This document shows, piece by piece, positions 33,548-43,078 of a stretch of DNA of 64,000 bases. Below the pieces are notes generated by a model, which had not been told where the DNA came from, searched no databases, and saw only the letters and a list, made by a program, of their open reading frames with translations. Position 1 is the first letter of the stretch, and every line of letters begins with the position of its first letter. The DNA comes from Candidatus Poseidoniaceae archaeon (GTDB lineage Archaea > Thermoplasmatota > Poseidoniia > Poseidoniales > Poseidoniaceae). Made by a program: the position numbers and the translations under genes. The stretch spans positions 60,854 to 124,853 of the forward strand of contig JAPKCS010000002.1 in assembly GCA_028822845.1 (NCBI GenBank), read 5' to 3'.

Positions 33548-36500
33548 ATGACACACGAGAACCGAAACTTGAGAGCCCCATTGTTCCTTGTCGCATTGAT
33601 GATTTTGGCCCCTTTCGCAGGTGCAGCCAACATCACTACATTCGCGAACGAAGAAACTGAAGCCGACATCGAAATGCGTGATGGCACAGCGTTCCTCAAC
33701 CGCGACGACGGCAGCATCGATTTGCCAGCAAGCGACACCGTCACAAGCGCGAGCATGGACATCTCAGCGAACATGGTTGAACATGCTTCACACCAACGCA
33801 TTGACATTGACACCATGTCCCGTGTATGGAATCCCAATTACAACAATCAACTCACGAAATTCTCCAACGCTTCCTACTTCACCTACGAAGACGGTTCCAC
33901 AGCCACGCCAGTCTCGCTTACTGCCGAAGGCGTCCTCACCGATTTTGAAGAAACGACGGCCGGCTTTATCGATCAAAGAGACTTCTACCAAAATTGGTAT
34001 GGTTTCGATCACGGTGAACCAAATCCGATCGGGGCTCCAACGACACCCGGCGTTCCTGACTGTTATTCCGGCACATACTGCTGGGGTACCGGTTTGAACG
34101 ATGCCGATTACACCGACGCATTCTCGAACCAAAACGGTGGATTCTATGCTCTTTCCTCTCCTTCAATGTATGTTGACCTCGCTTTGAAAGACACCACGGC
34201 CTATTTCGACTCATACCACGACCTCGACCGCATCACACCCAGTGGTACGAACCCCGCCATCAAATACACTGATTGTGCCTTTGTTGAAATTCGGACTTCG
34301 AGCAACGGCGTGTTCCCTCCAGATGCGTCTGGCTTCCAATACATCGATATCGATGCCGGCAACTCCACAGGCGTTGGCTATTCAAACGGCTATTACCGCG
34401 TCAGCTCAGGCTCAAACAACGCTGGTGAGATTTACAACAGTTGCAACCAAGTCCCCGCTGGTGATTACGCCCTTGGTGGCACCTCGGTCAGCACTGGGAA
34501 CCCATCTGGCTGGGCCAACATCGCTATTGATTTGATTCAATACGTTGGCCAATACATCCAACTTCGCTTCGTGATGGATGACAATGACATCAACTCTGCC
34601 GATGGTGGCGCTGCAGGATGGTACATCGACAACTTCCGCCTTGGCGACCGATTGCCCCAATCAGCAACCATGGACATCAACGGTTTCTTACCTTCAGTCC
34701 AAGGCGGCGAAAACCAGCCAAATGGCTACGGTTTACTGACCATTGAATCGGAAACAACATCCTCTGCAGTCCTCTCCTTGGAAGTGCTTGATTCAGCAAG
34801 CGGTCAAACGGTGCTTGACAACCACGGCACCCCTATGACAGGGCTTGAAGGAAAGATCATCGAACTTTGGGACATCAATTCAACCAAGCACCCATCCATC
34901 AATTTCCGCCTGACCTTCGACTCAGGTTCATCCCGTTTGTCAAGCCCGGTTTTCCATGGATTCAGCATCGGTAGCCGGGTCGGTACTGGCTTCAATCAAA
35001 CCGATGAGATGATCACAGGAGTCGTCGATGGCGTATGGGAAGCCGAGGGAGGTTTGGCTTTGACGTATTCACCAATTCTCACCGACACATCGTACTCACC
35101 AGCGCTTGAACGAAGCAGTTTTTCGAAACCGATCACACGAATCTCAGCTCACGTTGAAGACGATTGTACCGAAGTGCCTTCAATCGATCTCGCACCAACC
35201 AGCGGTGACGGTCTCTCTGGCCTGATACCTGGTACTGAATATATTCTCGACTCTCCAATCTTCGGATTTGAGGTTGTGATGTTTTACCAAAACAACTGCA
35301 ATGTAGGTGGGCTTTGGTTTGACTTGACCTTTGGGCACCACGGCGAGAACTTCCAAGTCGATATTGCAAACGATAGCAACATCGACTGGGGCTTTGATGA
35401 ACCAGCGTTCGGTTCATTCGGCCGCCAAACCCAATTCCTTTTGAACAAGGTGGATGGCATCAACTACGGCGCAAATTCTGCAAACATTAGTGCCGATCTC
35501 ACCGGTGTGGCAGAAGGTGCAAGTTTCATGCTCCCAAAGGGTGCGGTTGTTCGATCAACCGACTTCGTGTTGGATGAAGTTACGATTCACTCCACCACTG
35601 ATCCAACAGAAGGATTCCAATTCTCAGTTCTCTCAGGTACACAATCTGTTGATCTCGGCGCAATTACGAATGGAACACGGATGTTGCCCGAATTCCTCGA
35701 ATTTGTCGACCTCACAGCATCGCTCAATTCATTGCTCAACAATCCATTGGTGCCGGTGAGTCACATCGATGCTTACGGCAATGAATGGATGACATTCCGA
35801 TTCAAGGCTGACTCGCCAAACGCTTCAACTGGTGCGACAATGGTGATTCGTGATCTTGAAGTCGTTTACAACTATTCGACAATAATCGACAATTCGGACG
35901 GCTTTGATCTTGAACTCAACAAGGGCGTTGCGCTCTGGACGGGTGGATCAACAGCGAACGTTGAGGTGGCTGTGACCTCCACAAGCGGAGGCGGTATCAC
36001 GTTCTCCAACTTGGAAATAACCACTGCAAGCGGTTACGACAACACCCTCAGCGTCACAGGTAACCCGGTTGGGTTCTATCCAAACGGCGAATTGTACGAG
36101 ATTATCACCATGCACACCGTTGCAGCATCAACCGGTGCATCCCTCGCAGAAAGCCGTCTTACCCTCGAATCAAGCACGGGAACAGTTGTCCTGTCCTATT
36201 CAGACGCATTTGGATTTTCTGAAGCATCTGACATCAACGATTTGATCACCCTTGAATCCACTTCAATGCAAGCTGATGTGACCGATGGCAAGGAGATCAC
36301 TTGGCGTTTCATCGTCAACTCGAACTGGGAAGACACCGATGAAGTGCGCATCTATTCCGGCCTTCTGGCCACCGATGGCGTCAATGGCTTACCTTCTGCC
36401 CTTCTCATGGCCCCACCTGCTGGAAACGCCGTTGAGAACGATGCCCGCATCACAAGCTTCGAAGTTCGCAACGACATTGGTCTGTCACAAGACTTAGACA

Positions 36501-39442
36501 ATGGAGTGTCCAATCAAGTGGTCAACCTTGCAGGAAGCATTCGACTCGAAAACCTTGATATTTCACCTGATCCAAGCCGCTACTTCATGGTCCTTGAACA
36601 GAAGTCGATCAACACGTCCTCTGAGAACTTCACCATCGAATGGAACACCGTCGAAAACCAATCTGGTGCCATCGGTGGAGATTTCGATCTTAACATCGAT
36701 CTTGGTTTTGCAGCAGGCGAAGAAACATACCGGTTCCGAATTGATGGGTACCAAGGTGGCGACACCCTCTGCCCTGATGCAAGTTACCGTCCCGACCCGG
36801 TGTCCTGTGCAATCTCCTTCAACCTCTCAATCGATACCCTCGATCCAAATTTGATCGAAGTCAAGATTCTTAATGGCCAAGTCGATCCTTCATTGGAAAG
36901 CAATTGGCGAACCATGGTTGACGACACTTGGGTCGTCCCCAATGCAAACCAACAAATTCGTTTGAATGCCTATGATTTGCCAAACCCACCTGCAAGTCTT
37001 GACATCAAGATTTGGGTTGAGAACGACCATGACTCCAACGACGATGGAATCGCTGATGCCACCGAATACATCACGGTCACCGTGAACAACGACGGTGCAG
37101 CTCCATTTGCGAATTACACCGGAAGTTTCAGCGATATGGCCAACATCGGTGCAGACCCAGTGGGCAAAGTGTCAGTCTGGATCGAAGGCTTTGATTTGGC
37201 AGGAAACCCAATCGATGGCGGCGCCCCTGGGTTTGATGATGACCACTTCACTTATGTCTCCATGAATTCCAAATCCCCAGTGATTCGAAACTTCTTCATC
37301 GATGACTCCCGAGACGGTCGTTTCCTGAATTCAAATCAACCTCAATACGATGGAAAATGGAATCAAACCATGTACGCAGGAAACCAGTATTCACTCATCG
37401 TTGAAGCAAACGATGACAACGGATGGCGCGATGTGAGTTACTTCCACATTGATTTGACCGATGACCGTGACGACATGAATGTCTACTACTCTCCACGAAA
37501 TGAATCCGCTTGGACCGATTCACCTTGGATCACTATCCTCGAAGAAAGCGACATCTCTGATGGACCACGCATGCTTCGTATGGACGGCGGTGCCTTGATC
37601 GATCCGTTTGAATCAACGTTCATGCTTGACTTGCCAATCCGCATTGATTGGGGTATGCTTGGGGCAACCACTTCCCTCAACAACCCTGTGTTGTACATGC
37701 AAGACCTTGACAACCCACGGTACCGAATGCTTCCAGCACCCGGCCGTCACATACAGGATTGGTATTACAGCGACGGAATCCAACTTGATTTCCGCACCGA
37801 TGAGGTGAATGATTTGATGGTCACTCCATCGTTTGAAGACATGAATGATCCAAAAACAGAAGACGTCCGAAAGGGCTTCGTTTATCCAGGAGACACCATC
37901 TCATTCGAGGGTCAATACGCCTACCTTGACGGAATCAACAACAACGTGTTCATCACGCCGGAAATCCCGCTCACCTTGGAGATCACCCGTCAAGATGCTG
38001 TTGCCAACGGGGCCAAAGGATATGTTCCATTCCCTGGTGAAGTCACCTACCACACCTTCTCTGGTGGGGTGTTTGCAATCAACCTCACGGCAGCCCCTGT
38101 GGCCAATGATTACCAGTATTCATTCCGCTTGTGCCCGTACGATGACCCGACAACCGCGCTCGACGATGCAACCTCGTGTGGCCCCGAACAAGGCGGTCTT
38201 CCAGACGGTGCAGTTGACAGCACCCCTGCAGTGTGTGCTGGTTCGAGTTCCTACGGTTGTTCCACCTTCAACATCAAGGTCGACGGCAACCCACCGGAAG
38301 TCAACACCGATTCATGGACCGCAAAACGCGGTGCCACTGGAGAAGTGATCTCTGGTGATATGCCCACCTCAACCTACCACTGTGTTGATGTGGAAGTTGT
38401 TCTCAAGGAACGAGAAGCACTCTTCCAAGGCGATGTGAGCGTAGCATGGAGTTTCTATTCCGATGCGAGCAACAGCATCGTTTGGCCGCTTTACCGAACT
38501 TCGTTCGGCGACGAGCCAATGACCGCTGAACTCACCCTCTCTCCATTGGGCGGCTCTTACGCTGCATCGGCAACTTGCATCGATTTGTGGCCACTTGAAG
38601 AAGGTCAATTTGAACCGGACCAAGATCAGATCAACAACGTTGAACTCGTGATGTGGGTTGCTGCAAAGGATTCTGCAGGTGCTGGCGTTATCTTTGGTGG
38701 CGGGCCGACCGATGACGGCGGTGTTGCTGCAATCTTCTCCAGTTCGGTCGACCACAAGTCCACCTATCGCTTCATTCACGAAGAACCAAGTTTCACAGTT
38801 GAAAACATCATTCTTACACCATCCTCTCCGGAAGTTGGCGAGAAAATGGAACTTCAAATCGAAGTCCGTAACGATGGAACAATGTCAGGTAGCACAGTGC
38901 TTCTGGTTCGTTCGGTCACCGCTGGCGGTGTCCCGGTTCTCGAAGGATCTGTTGAAACCGATGAAATTGACATTCTTAGTAAGAAATGGGTGACGGTTGA
39001 ATTGACGCAATTCAGCCAAGCCACCACCGGTATGTACTACCTGATTTCCGATGAAACAACCAATGAAGTGCTCTACAATGGCTCTTCAGAAGGGAAGCAA
39101 TTCAACGTCAAGGTTCAGAGTGAATCAGACGACGGTGGCACAGTGATTCTTTTGCTTGTCATCTTGGTCACAATTGTTGCCATTCTCGGCATCGTTGTGG
39201 TGGTGCTTGTCCGCCGTGAAGGGGACAGCGATCTGTACGATGACGACGATGACGATATGGCTCCAAGCAAGGCGTTCGTCGAACTTCCCGGACAATCTGC
39301 AGCAGCCCCACCCGCCAATGTATCGGCTGATATGGCCCGAGCAATGGGGATGTTCCCACAATGGAATCAAGATGAAATTCAGGGTTACTTTGACCAAGGA
39401 TGGAGCGTTGAAGCGCTTCAAGATTGGGTCAAAGACCAGTGA
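33548..39442 (+). CDS. Giant secreted, membrane-anchored surface protein (1,964 aa)
   Basis: Signal peptide at the N-terminus (APLFLVALMILAPFAGAA). A jelly-roll-like region at about 150-350 contains FVMDDNDINSADGG then AGWYIDNFRLGDRL, as in carbohydrate- or immune-inhibitor-A-type modules. The long beta-rich middle carries a calcium-loop-like NDHDSNDDGIADATEY (37022-37070) matching one in the giant protein at 3-5141. A CARDB-like domain (FTVENIILTPSSPEVGEKME) is near 1755-1840, a membrane helix (VILLLVILVTIVAILGIVVVV) near 1865, an Asp run, then a cytosolic tail ending GWSVEALQDWVKDQ. No catalytic motif seen. Predicted extracellular adhesin, binding or structural protein. AGGTGA ribosome binding site. 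Its stop overlaps the next gene by 4 bp. Confidence 0.88.
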   Translation: MTHENRNLRAPLFLVALMILAPFAGAANITTFANEETEADIEMRDGTAFLNRDDGSIDLPASDTVTSASMDISANMVEHASHQRIDIDTMSRVWNPNYNNQLTKFSNASYFTYEDGSTATPVSLTAEGVLTDFEETTAGFIDQRDFYQNWYGFDHGEPNPIGAPTTPGVPDCYSGTYCWGTGLNDADYTDAFSNQNGGFYALSSPSMYVDLALKDTTAYFDSYHDLDRITPSGTNPAIKYTDCAFVEIRTSSNGVFPPDASGFQYIDIDAGNSTGVGYSNGYYRVSSGSNNAGEIYNSCNQVPAGDYALGGTSVSTGNPSGWANIAIDLIQYVGQYIQLRFVMDDNDINSADGGAAGWYIDNFRLGDRLPQSATMDINGFLPSVQGGENQPNGYGLLTIESETTSSAVLSLEVLDSASGQTVLDNHGTPMTGLEGKIIELWDINSTKHPSINFRLTFDSGSSRLSSPVFHGFSIGSRVGTGFNQTDEMITGVVDGVWEAEGGLALTYSPILTDTSYSPALERSSFSKPITRISAHVEDDCTEVPSIDLAPTSGDGLSGLIPGTEYILDSPIFGFEVVMFYQNNCNVGGLWFDLTFGHHGENFQVDIANDSNIDWGFDEPAFGSFGRQTQFLLNKVDGINYGANSANISADLTGVAEGASFMLPKGAVVRSTDFVLDEVTIHSTTDPTEGFQFSVLSGTQSVDLGAITNGTRMLPEFLEFVDLTASLNSLLNNPLVPVSHIDAYGNEWMTFRFKADSPNASTGATMVIRDLEVVYNYSTIIDNSDGFDLELNKGVALWTGGSTANVEVAVTSTSGGGITFSNLEITTASGYDNTLSVTGNPVGFYPNGELYEIITMHTVAASTGASLAESRLTLESSTGTVVLSYSDAFGFSEASDINDLITLESTSMQADVTDGKEITWRFIVNSNWEDTDEVRIYSGLLATDGVNGLPSALLMAPPAGNAVENDARITSFEVRNDIGLSQDLDNGVSNQVVNLAGSIRLENLDISPDPSRYFMVLEQKSINTSSENFTIEWNTVENQSGAIGGDFDLNIDLGFAAGEETYRFRIDGYQGGDTLCPDASYRPDPVSCAISFNLSIDTLDPNLIEVKILNGQVDPSLESNWRTMVDDTWVVPNANQQIRLNAYDLPNPPASLDIKIWVENDHDSNDDGIADATEYITVTVNNDGAAPFANYTGSFSDMANIGADPVGKVSVWIEGFDLAGNPIDGGAPGFDDDHFTYVSMNSKSPVIRNFFIDDSRDGRFLNSNQPQYDGKWNQTMYAGNQYSLIVEANDDNGWRDVSYFHIDLTDDRDDMNVYYSPRNESAWTDSPWITILEESDISDGPRMLRMDGGALIDPFESTFMLDLPIRIDWGMLGATTSLNNPVLYMQDLDNPRYRMLPAPGRHIQDWYYSDGIQLDFRTDEVNDLMVTPSFEDMNDPKTEDVRKGFVYPGDTISFEGQYAYLDGINNNVFITPEIPLTLEITRQDAVANGAKGYVPFPGEVTYHTFSGGVFAINLTAAPVANDYQYSFRLCPYDDPTTALDDATSCGPEQGGLPDGAVDSTPAVCAGSSSYGCSTFNIKVDGNPPEVNTDSWTAKRGATGEVISGDMPTSTYHCVDVEVVLKEREALFQGDVSVAWSFYSDASNSIVWPLYRTSFGDEPMTAELTLSPLGGSYAASATCIDLWPLEEGQFEPDQDQINNVELVMWVAAKDSAGAGVIFGGGPTDDGGVAAIFSSSVDHKSTYRFIHEEPSFTVENIILTPSSPEVGEKMELQIEVRNDGTMSGSTVLLVRSVTAGGVPVLEGSVETDEIDILSKKWVTVELTQFSQATTGMYYLISDETTNEVLYNGSSEGKQFNVKVQSESDDGGTVILLLVILVTIVAILGIVVVVLVRREGDSDLYDDDDDDMAPSKAFVELPGQSAAAPPANVSADMARAMGMFPQWNQDEIQGYFDQGWSVEALQDWVKDQ

Positions 39443-40260
39443 GCGTGGGTAAAGTGCCCGAGCGATTGGATTGGCCTGACCACCTCTGGACCGATCCAGA
39501 CGGTGGAAGCATCCTGCTGCATGGCGTTCTGCCGACGGTCGTTTATCCTCGAGCTATGCGCCCTCGGGGCAATTGGCACGCTCTTGCTTTGTTGGAGTCC
39601 GCCGAGGTTGTCGATATGTGGGTCCAAGAAGAAAAAGACGAGGTTGAATCTCCAGGCGTCAACTTGGCGCATGGTTTGATTTCAGGCGGTTCCTTCGGGA
39701 TTTACCTTGACGAAATTACCTTGCTCGAAGACGTGACATCGGGACGTTTCCCAGATCCAGAACCGCGTCGCTTGCATCGAAACGCAGAACGCCACGATCG
39801 CCCGATTTATTTTGTAGAACCAACCGCAGATGACGAGCAATGGTTCGAACACCTCACCAATGAAGCCAAAGCTGCTTCGCATTGGAAGAAACTGCTCGGA
39901 CTCATCTCCTTGGGCGGAAAATGGCGAAAACGTGTCAAAAAAAATATCTTCTTAGCACAAAAACCACCGAAGGGAATCTCTCCAAATTTTGGTTCAGCAT
40001 CGGTCCTTTCCGCCACGTGGTGGGACCTCAACGAATGGCTTGTTGGCGAGAAGATTGTCGAAGCTCGAGACCTGCGTTACGCTGAACGTCTTCGAGGTTC
40101 TTTAGCAGACCTTCGCAAAACCCACGGAGACGACGCTGTCTTGCTTCTACCGCTGTTTTTAGCCCAACGAAATGCCATTTTAGAAGCGCTTGAAGCATTG
40201 CCAGTCCCAGAGGAGATTACTTCAAACCCCACCGATACCGGCCAAACAGAGGAGGAGTGA
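39439..40260 (+). CDS. Hypothetical cytosolic protein
   Basis: 273 residues if the GTG at 39439 is used; it overlaps the giant-protein stop as GTGA, which favours it over an upstream TTG at 39424. No signal peptide or membrane helix. A central segment (HWKKLLGLISLGGKWRKRVKKNIF) is basic. The C-terminal part has EARDLRYAERLRGSLADLRK then DDAVLLLPLFLAQRNAIL, which faintly recalls the end of TraB-family domains (RDxxMAxxL then a hydrophobic strand), but I do not assert that family. It is translationally coupled between a surface protein and a TBP-like protein, an odd trio worth noting. Confidence 0.65.
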   Translation: MSVGKVPERLDWPDHLWTDPDGGSILLHGVLPTVVYPRAMRPRGNWHALALLESAEVVDMWVQEEKDEVESPGVNLAHGLISGGSFGIYLDEITLLEDVTSGRFPDPEPRRLHRNAERHDRPIYFVEPTADDEQWFEHLTNEAKAASHWKKLLGLISLGGKWRKRVKKNIFLAQKPPKGISPNFGSASVLSATWWDLNEWLVGEKIVEARDLRYAERLRGSLADLRKTHGDDAVLLLPLFLAQRNAILEALEALPVPEEITSNPTDTGQTEEE

Positions 40261-40262
40261 AA

Positions 40263-40805
40263 ATGACCACAAGTGCCATCGAAGTTCGAATCGAAAATCA
40301 ACTCGTACGCTTCGTACCTCCTACGCCCGTTGACCAAGCGTCAGTGGTCGCTCAATTGGGTGGCCAACAAACCGGCGGCGTCGTGATCAAAGTGCTTGAC
40401 AGCCCTCGTGCCACGCTTGTCATCGACGAAAAGGGACGCATTGTCGTCCACGGAACACATCGAGTTGAAGCTGCCAGAGCGGCTGCAAAGGAACTCATGT
40501 TGCGCCTCGGTCTCGATGATTCCGGCTTGGAAACCGAACTCGGTCCCGTTGTTGCCTCCTTTGAATTCGGTCAATCCTTGCTCGTCGAGAGTGTCGTCGG
40601 TGATTTTAGCGCTGGAAGCGCCCATTTCGATGAACGCCTCGGGTGTGCCATCGTTGATGACACACGTCACAACCTCCTCCTCCACATGTGGCCAAACGGA
40701 CGGTGCGTGGCAACTGATGCACGTCACCGCAACATGGTGGCTATGGCTGCTGTGTTCTGGAAAGGTCGATTCACAGAACGCAAACTTCTCGTTGAACGCA
40801 TTTGA
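40263..40805 (+). CDS. Divergent TATA-binding-protein-like (TBP-fold) protein
   Basis: 180 residues, the length of archaeal TBP, with two direct repeats. The first reads GVVIKVLDSPRATLVID then GRIVVHGTHRVEAARAAAKELM, matching the TBP pattern PGLxxRxxxPxxxxLIFxSGKxVxTGAK then a helix. The second starts VVASFEFGQSLLVES and has LLLHMWPNGRCVATDARHR. The FPG and IF positions that intercalate in TATA DNA are replaced, so canonical TATA bending is doubtful. It may be a TBP paralogue or a protein that uses the fold otherwise. ATG 40263 is chosen because GGAGG at 40251-40255 is 7 bases upstream; a GTG at 40257 is too close. Confidence 0.65.
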   Translation: MTTSAIEVRIENQLVRFVPPTPVDQASVVAQLGGQQTGGVVIKVLDSPRATLVIDEKGRIVVHGTHRVEAARAAAKELMLRLGLDDSGLETELGPVVASFEFGQSLLVESVVGDFSAGSAHFDERLGCAIVDDTRHNLLLHMWPNGRCVATDARHRNMVAMAAVFWKGRFTERKLLVERI

Positions 40806-40864
40806 ACCGGCTTTTCCGCCCATGCGTTGAAAGCCGAACCCTCCTTCACGATGTTTGAGGTTTG

Positions 40865-41755
40865 ATGATGAACGCTACAGCCATGTGGGACGGTCCAATC
40901 GTGGACAACCACTTCCATCTCAACCGCAATGGCTTGTTTCTCCAGGCCGCAGGCGAGTTCAAAAAGGCTGGAGGGACTGATTTAATCCTTGTTCACTGCC
41001 CAGATTTCTCTGGACCCCCTACGACACGGGAGGGCCATCTTACCACCTACCAAGACACCGTCAAGATGGCATCGGAAGTTCGAACCGAACACGATCTCGG
41101 CGTTCGTGTTGTTTTGGGACCGCATCCTGCAGCGTTTGCCCATCAATTTCAGGCCTGGTTGGAAGAGGATGGCGAGCATGGTGCTGAACGGGCCATGACC
41201 AACTATCGGGACAGCATCGACGCAGCACTGGAACTCATTCACCAAGGCGTAGCCCATGCTGTTGGTGAAGTTGGGCGCCCCCATTGGCCCGTTAGCGATC
41301 GGGTGTGGGACCTTTCCAATGTCCTGCTCGAAGAAACAATGGCCATGGCACGCCGTGAGAACGTCACGCTCCAACTCCATGTTGAAGGGGAACTTGAATC
41401 GACGTACAGCGACCTTGCAGCGATGGCTGATCGCGTTGGTTTTGACAAGCAACGCCTTGTTCGGCACTATGCGCCTCCAACCATCACAGGAAGCATCACA
41501 CAGGGCTTGACACCAAGCGTTCTGATCGGTAAAGGGGCGATTGAAGAAGTGCTTGCTACTGCAGAATCTTCAACGCACGGTTTCTTACTCGAAACGGATT
41601 ACATGGACGATGTCCGTCGTCCAGGAGCGGTGCTCGGTCCCAAAACGGTACCAAAACGCACGCAGCAACTGATGGCAGCGGGTCTTGATGAAGCGTTCCT
41701 TTGGAAAGCACATCAAGAATTGCCAGATTTGCTTTACGGGGCCATTGACCGCTGA
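40865..41755 (+). CDS. TatD-like metal-dependent hydrolase (archaeal amidohydrolase family)
   Basis: About 297 residues, TIM-barrel metallohydrolase. Metal-binding motifs in order: PIVDNHFHLN near the N-terminus, VLGPHPAAF, HAVGEVGRPHWPV with the bridging Glu, LQLHVEG, RHYAPP and the C-terminal LETDYMDD with the Asp. The set matches the archaeal TatD-related group (COG1831 as I recall), whose substrate is not known; TatD itself is a DNase. No signal peptide, so cytosolic. Start uncertain: ATG at 40865 or 40868; a TTG at 40862 is less likely. Same direction as its neighbours with a short 59-bp spacer. Confidence 0.78.
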   Translation: MMNATAMWDGPIVDNHFHLNRNGLFLQAAGEFKKAGGTDLILVHCPDFSGPPTTREGHLTTYQDTVKMASEVRTEHDLGVRVVLGPHPAAFAHQFQAWLEEDGEHGAERAMTNYRDSIDAALELIHQGVAHAVGEVGRPHWPVSDRVWDLSNVLLEETMAMARRENVTLQLHVEGELESTYSDLAAMADRVGFDKQRLVRHYAPPTITGSITQGLTPSVLIGKGAIEEVLATAESSTHGFLLETDYMDDVRRPGAVLGPKTVPKRTQQLMAAGLDEAFLWKAHQELPDLLYGAIDR

Positions 41756-41831
41756 GCATAGGTCGCAGAGCCAGTCGTGCAGGGTCCTTTCCGCCATCAC
41801 ATTGATGAGTTAGCGCTGTCACCGTTGGCTC

Positions 41832-42962
41832 ATGGCACGCTTTGGTAGAGCCTTCACTGTAGCGCTTGTGCTCGCTTTGTTTGTGGTGCCTGCATTTGCA
41901 GCATCCGTTTCAGCACAAGGATCTCCTTTACCCGCCGTCGAATTAACCTGCGGCTCGGATCCAGTCATGGATGTTCATCCAAATTCATACGAAGATGCTG
42001 TCTTGGTGTGCACGGTCACCAACCCAACCTCGGCCAGTGAAGTCATTGAAGTATCGACCATCTCTTGGGATGGAATCAATGTTGAAATGGCATTGAGTGA
42101 AGATGAATTTACGCTCGGAGCAGGTGATGAAGAAAGTTTCAACATCGTGTTCTCAGGTCAGACCAAACTCCCAGCATCCCTCGCTTATGAATTTGAGATT
42201 GAAGCAAAGGTCACTTCGTGGAACAACCTCCCATACGGTCAACTCCCAGAAGGTCCATGGGTCGTCAATCAATCCTACCTCGGTGACTTCTCAATTGCCT
42301 CATACGGCATGGTGGAACTGCTGATGTCGGACAAAACCACACGGGAACTTTCCACCTCTGAAGAGGTTGATTTCACCTTCCAATTTACCAACAAAGGCAA
42401 CGACGATGACGACATCCGAGTCAGCATCGCAAACCAAGCCGATCTGATCGCTGCAGGCTTCTCATTCCCAGCCGGCACGTTTGTTTCAGAAGACGTCTCT
42501 TACCAAGGGACTTCGAGCCTTCGCACCCTGACGGTCCGTTCTCCATCAGACCTGACAGAAGAGGTCCGTCTTCCAGTGATTTTCCAAGCAGAAAGTTCCG
42601 TTGACAGCAACGCTCCCTCGAGTGAGATTACGGTTCAATTAGCTGTCGAAGCACCTGGTCAGTCGGGCTCACTCGGCGGCAACCTTGAGGAACTGGACAA
42701 GGACCAGTTGCTCCAGTATGGGGCCATTGGAGGCGGCGTCATTCTTATGCTTCTCTTGATTGTGGTTTTGGCGAAAGCAACCAAGCGATCATCGCGAGGC
42801 GTCCAGCCTGGAAAAGCAGTCCACGTACCAGTTGCAATCGATGTCCCTGAAGAGGATTCAGTGGCAGTCCCGGCGTTGAATGATGATTTGGACGATTTCT
42901 TTTCGGATCTTGACGACGTTTCTGAACCGGATGAATTCGACGATTTATTCGATGATTTGTGA
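41832..42962 (+). CDS. Secreted membrane-anchored protein with acidic tail
   Basis: 376 residues. Signal peptide AFTVALVLALFVVPAFAASVSA, then a beta-sandwich ectodomain of two Ig/CARDB-like halves (VLVCTVTNPTSASEVIEVS; VDFTFQFTNKGNDDDDIRVS), a C-terminal helix (YGAIGGGVILMLLLIVVLA), a short basic stretch (KATKRSSR), and an extremely acidic tail (DDLDDFFSDLDDVSEPDEFDD). The domain plan copies the giant surface proteins at a fifth of their length. No enzyme motif. Function unknown; binding or envelope-structural role inferred. It lies 116 bp upstream of fabI. Confidence 0.8.
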   Translation: MARFGRAFTVALVLALFVVPAFAASVSAQGSPLPAVELTCGSDPVMDVHPNSYEDAVLVCTVTNPTSASEVIEVSTISWDGINVEMALSEDEFTLGAGDEESFNIVFSGQTKLPASLAYEFEIEAKVTSWNNLPYGQLPEGPWVVNQSYLGDFSIASYGMVELLMSDKTTRELSTSEEVDFTFQFTNKGNDDDDIRVSIANQADLIAAGFSFPAGTFVSEDVSYQGTSSLRTLTVRSPSDLTEEVRLPVIFQAESSVDSNAPSSEITVQLAVEAPGQSGSLGGNLEELDKDQLLQYGAIGGGVILMLLLIVVLAKATKRSSRGVQPGKAVHVPVAIDVPEEDSVAVPALNDDLDDFFSDLDDVSEPDEFDDLFDDL

Positions 42963-43052
42963 AGCCCTTTCGGCGAAACAAAATGGGTCGCAGATTAGCG
43001 GTTTCATTGGCTGTGACATAGGGAACAGTCATAGGTTGAGTTGGCTGGTCAA

Positions 43053-43073
43053 CACCTACCCATTGGGTAGGTG
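43053..43073 (+). promoter_or_regulatory. Perfect 9-bp inverted repeat over the fabI ribosome binding site
   Basis: CACCTACCC (43053-43061), ATT, GGGTAGGTG (43065-43073), ending 5 bases before the fabI ATG at 43079. As RNA it would form a 9-bp hairpin hiding the likely Shine-Dalgarno AGGTG (43069-43073). As DNA it is a good operator. Either way it is a candidate control point for fabI and the megasynthase behind it. Confidence 0.6.
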
Positions 43074-43078
43074 CTCTT

